A stretch of DNA of 64,000 nt from Bathymodiolus brooksi (Eukaryota > Mollusca > Bivalvia > Mytilida > Modiolidae): assembly GCA_963680875.1 (NCBI GenBank), contig OY804583.1, positions 31,175,331-31,239,330 of the forward strand. Direction: 5' to 3'. The notes beneath the pieces are model-generated. The model was not told the DNA's origin, ran no database searches, and worked only from the letters and a program-made list of their open reading frames with translations. Position numbers and translations under genes: made by a program. Shown here piece by piece: positions 63,841-64,000 of the stretch; position 1 is the first letter of the stretch, and each line of letters begins with the position of its first letter.

Positions 63841-64000
63841 GCACGCAAATGGATTGAACAAGAGAAAAGTAAAATAAATAACGGTAAAATCCTGCCATGT
63901 GTTGGTATCTGTCCAAAGCCACGACCTGAATTCCTTTGGCATGGTTACTGGTCTGTTTTGCGTTCAATGATTTGATTAGAGAGGTAGTTGACCACCACTG
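63841..64000. other. Window end, no gene recognised
   Basis: The final 160 bp contain CTGTCCAAAGCCACGACC, similar to a piece at 52108, and otherwise nothing assignable. The 5' end of the SRCR gene must lie beyond the window. Confidence 0.45.

Overview
This window looks like nuclear DNA from a marine bivalve, most likely a mytilid mussel. It is AT-rich, has small split exons with GT-AG splice sites, and carries repeat families I recognise from bivalve genomes: a tRNA-derived SINE with the conserved 'TTGAAAGTGG' type tail, hammerhead-like tandem units, and reverse-transcriptase relics with long 3' tails. No bacterial-style genes, rRNA, tRNA genes or CRISPR arrays are visible. The species call is inference from memory of repeat families, not from a search.

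Region 1 (1-27244) is one uninterrupted satellite array. Its 41-50 bp monomers share the core AGAACTGTTNCGACAGTGTGG followed by a T-run and an overlapping XbaI/BglII-type TCTAGATCT. The left end lies outside the window. The array has higher-order structure: landmark monomers recur about every 1.95 or 2.43 kb, and a block of about 6.81 kb is repeated twice in tandem (about 6.75-20.4 kb).

Region 2 (27.7-63.0 kb) is a minus-strand gene made of at least 16 scavenger receptor cysteine-rich (SRCR, group A type) domains encoded by 32 exons. Every domain uses two exons: a first half (phase 1 in, phase 2 out) and a second half (phase 2 in, phase 1 out). All 31 junctions between them stay open, giving 5064 nt or 1688 codons with no stop. 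No signal peptide, transmembrane segment or stop-bearing last exon was found, so both gene ends lie outside the window. The last visible exon still has a splice donor pointing into the satellite. Domains are numbered D1 (63.0 kb) to D16 (27.7 kb) in the direction of transcription. SRCR proteins of this type are usually secreted or cell-surface recognition molecules with roles in innate immunity.

The introns are packed with relics: two SINEs, two inverted reverse-transcriptase fragments and many of their 3' tails, a second tail family, a hAT-like MITE with 8-bp target duplications, fold-back elements, a 164-bp tandem repeat ending in a hairpin, a broken Tc1/mariner transposase, and hammerhead-like tandem units around the first exon. 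Two dispersed intronic elements contain a single copy of a sequence very like the satellite monomer, which suggests where the satellite came from.
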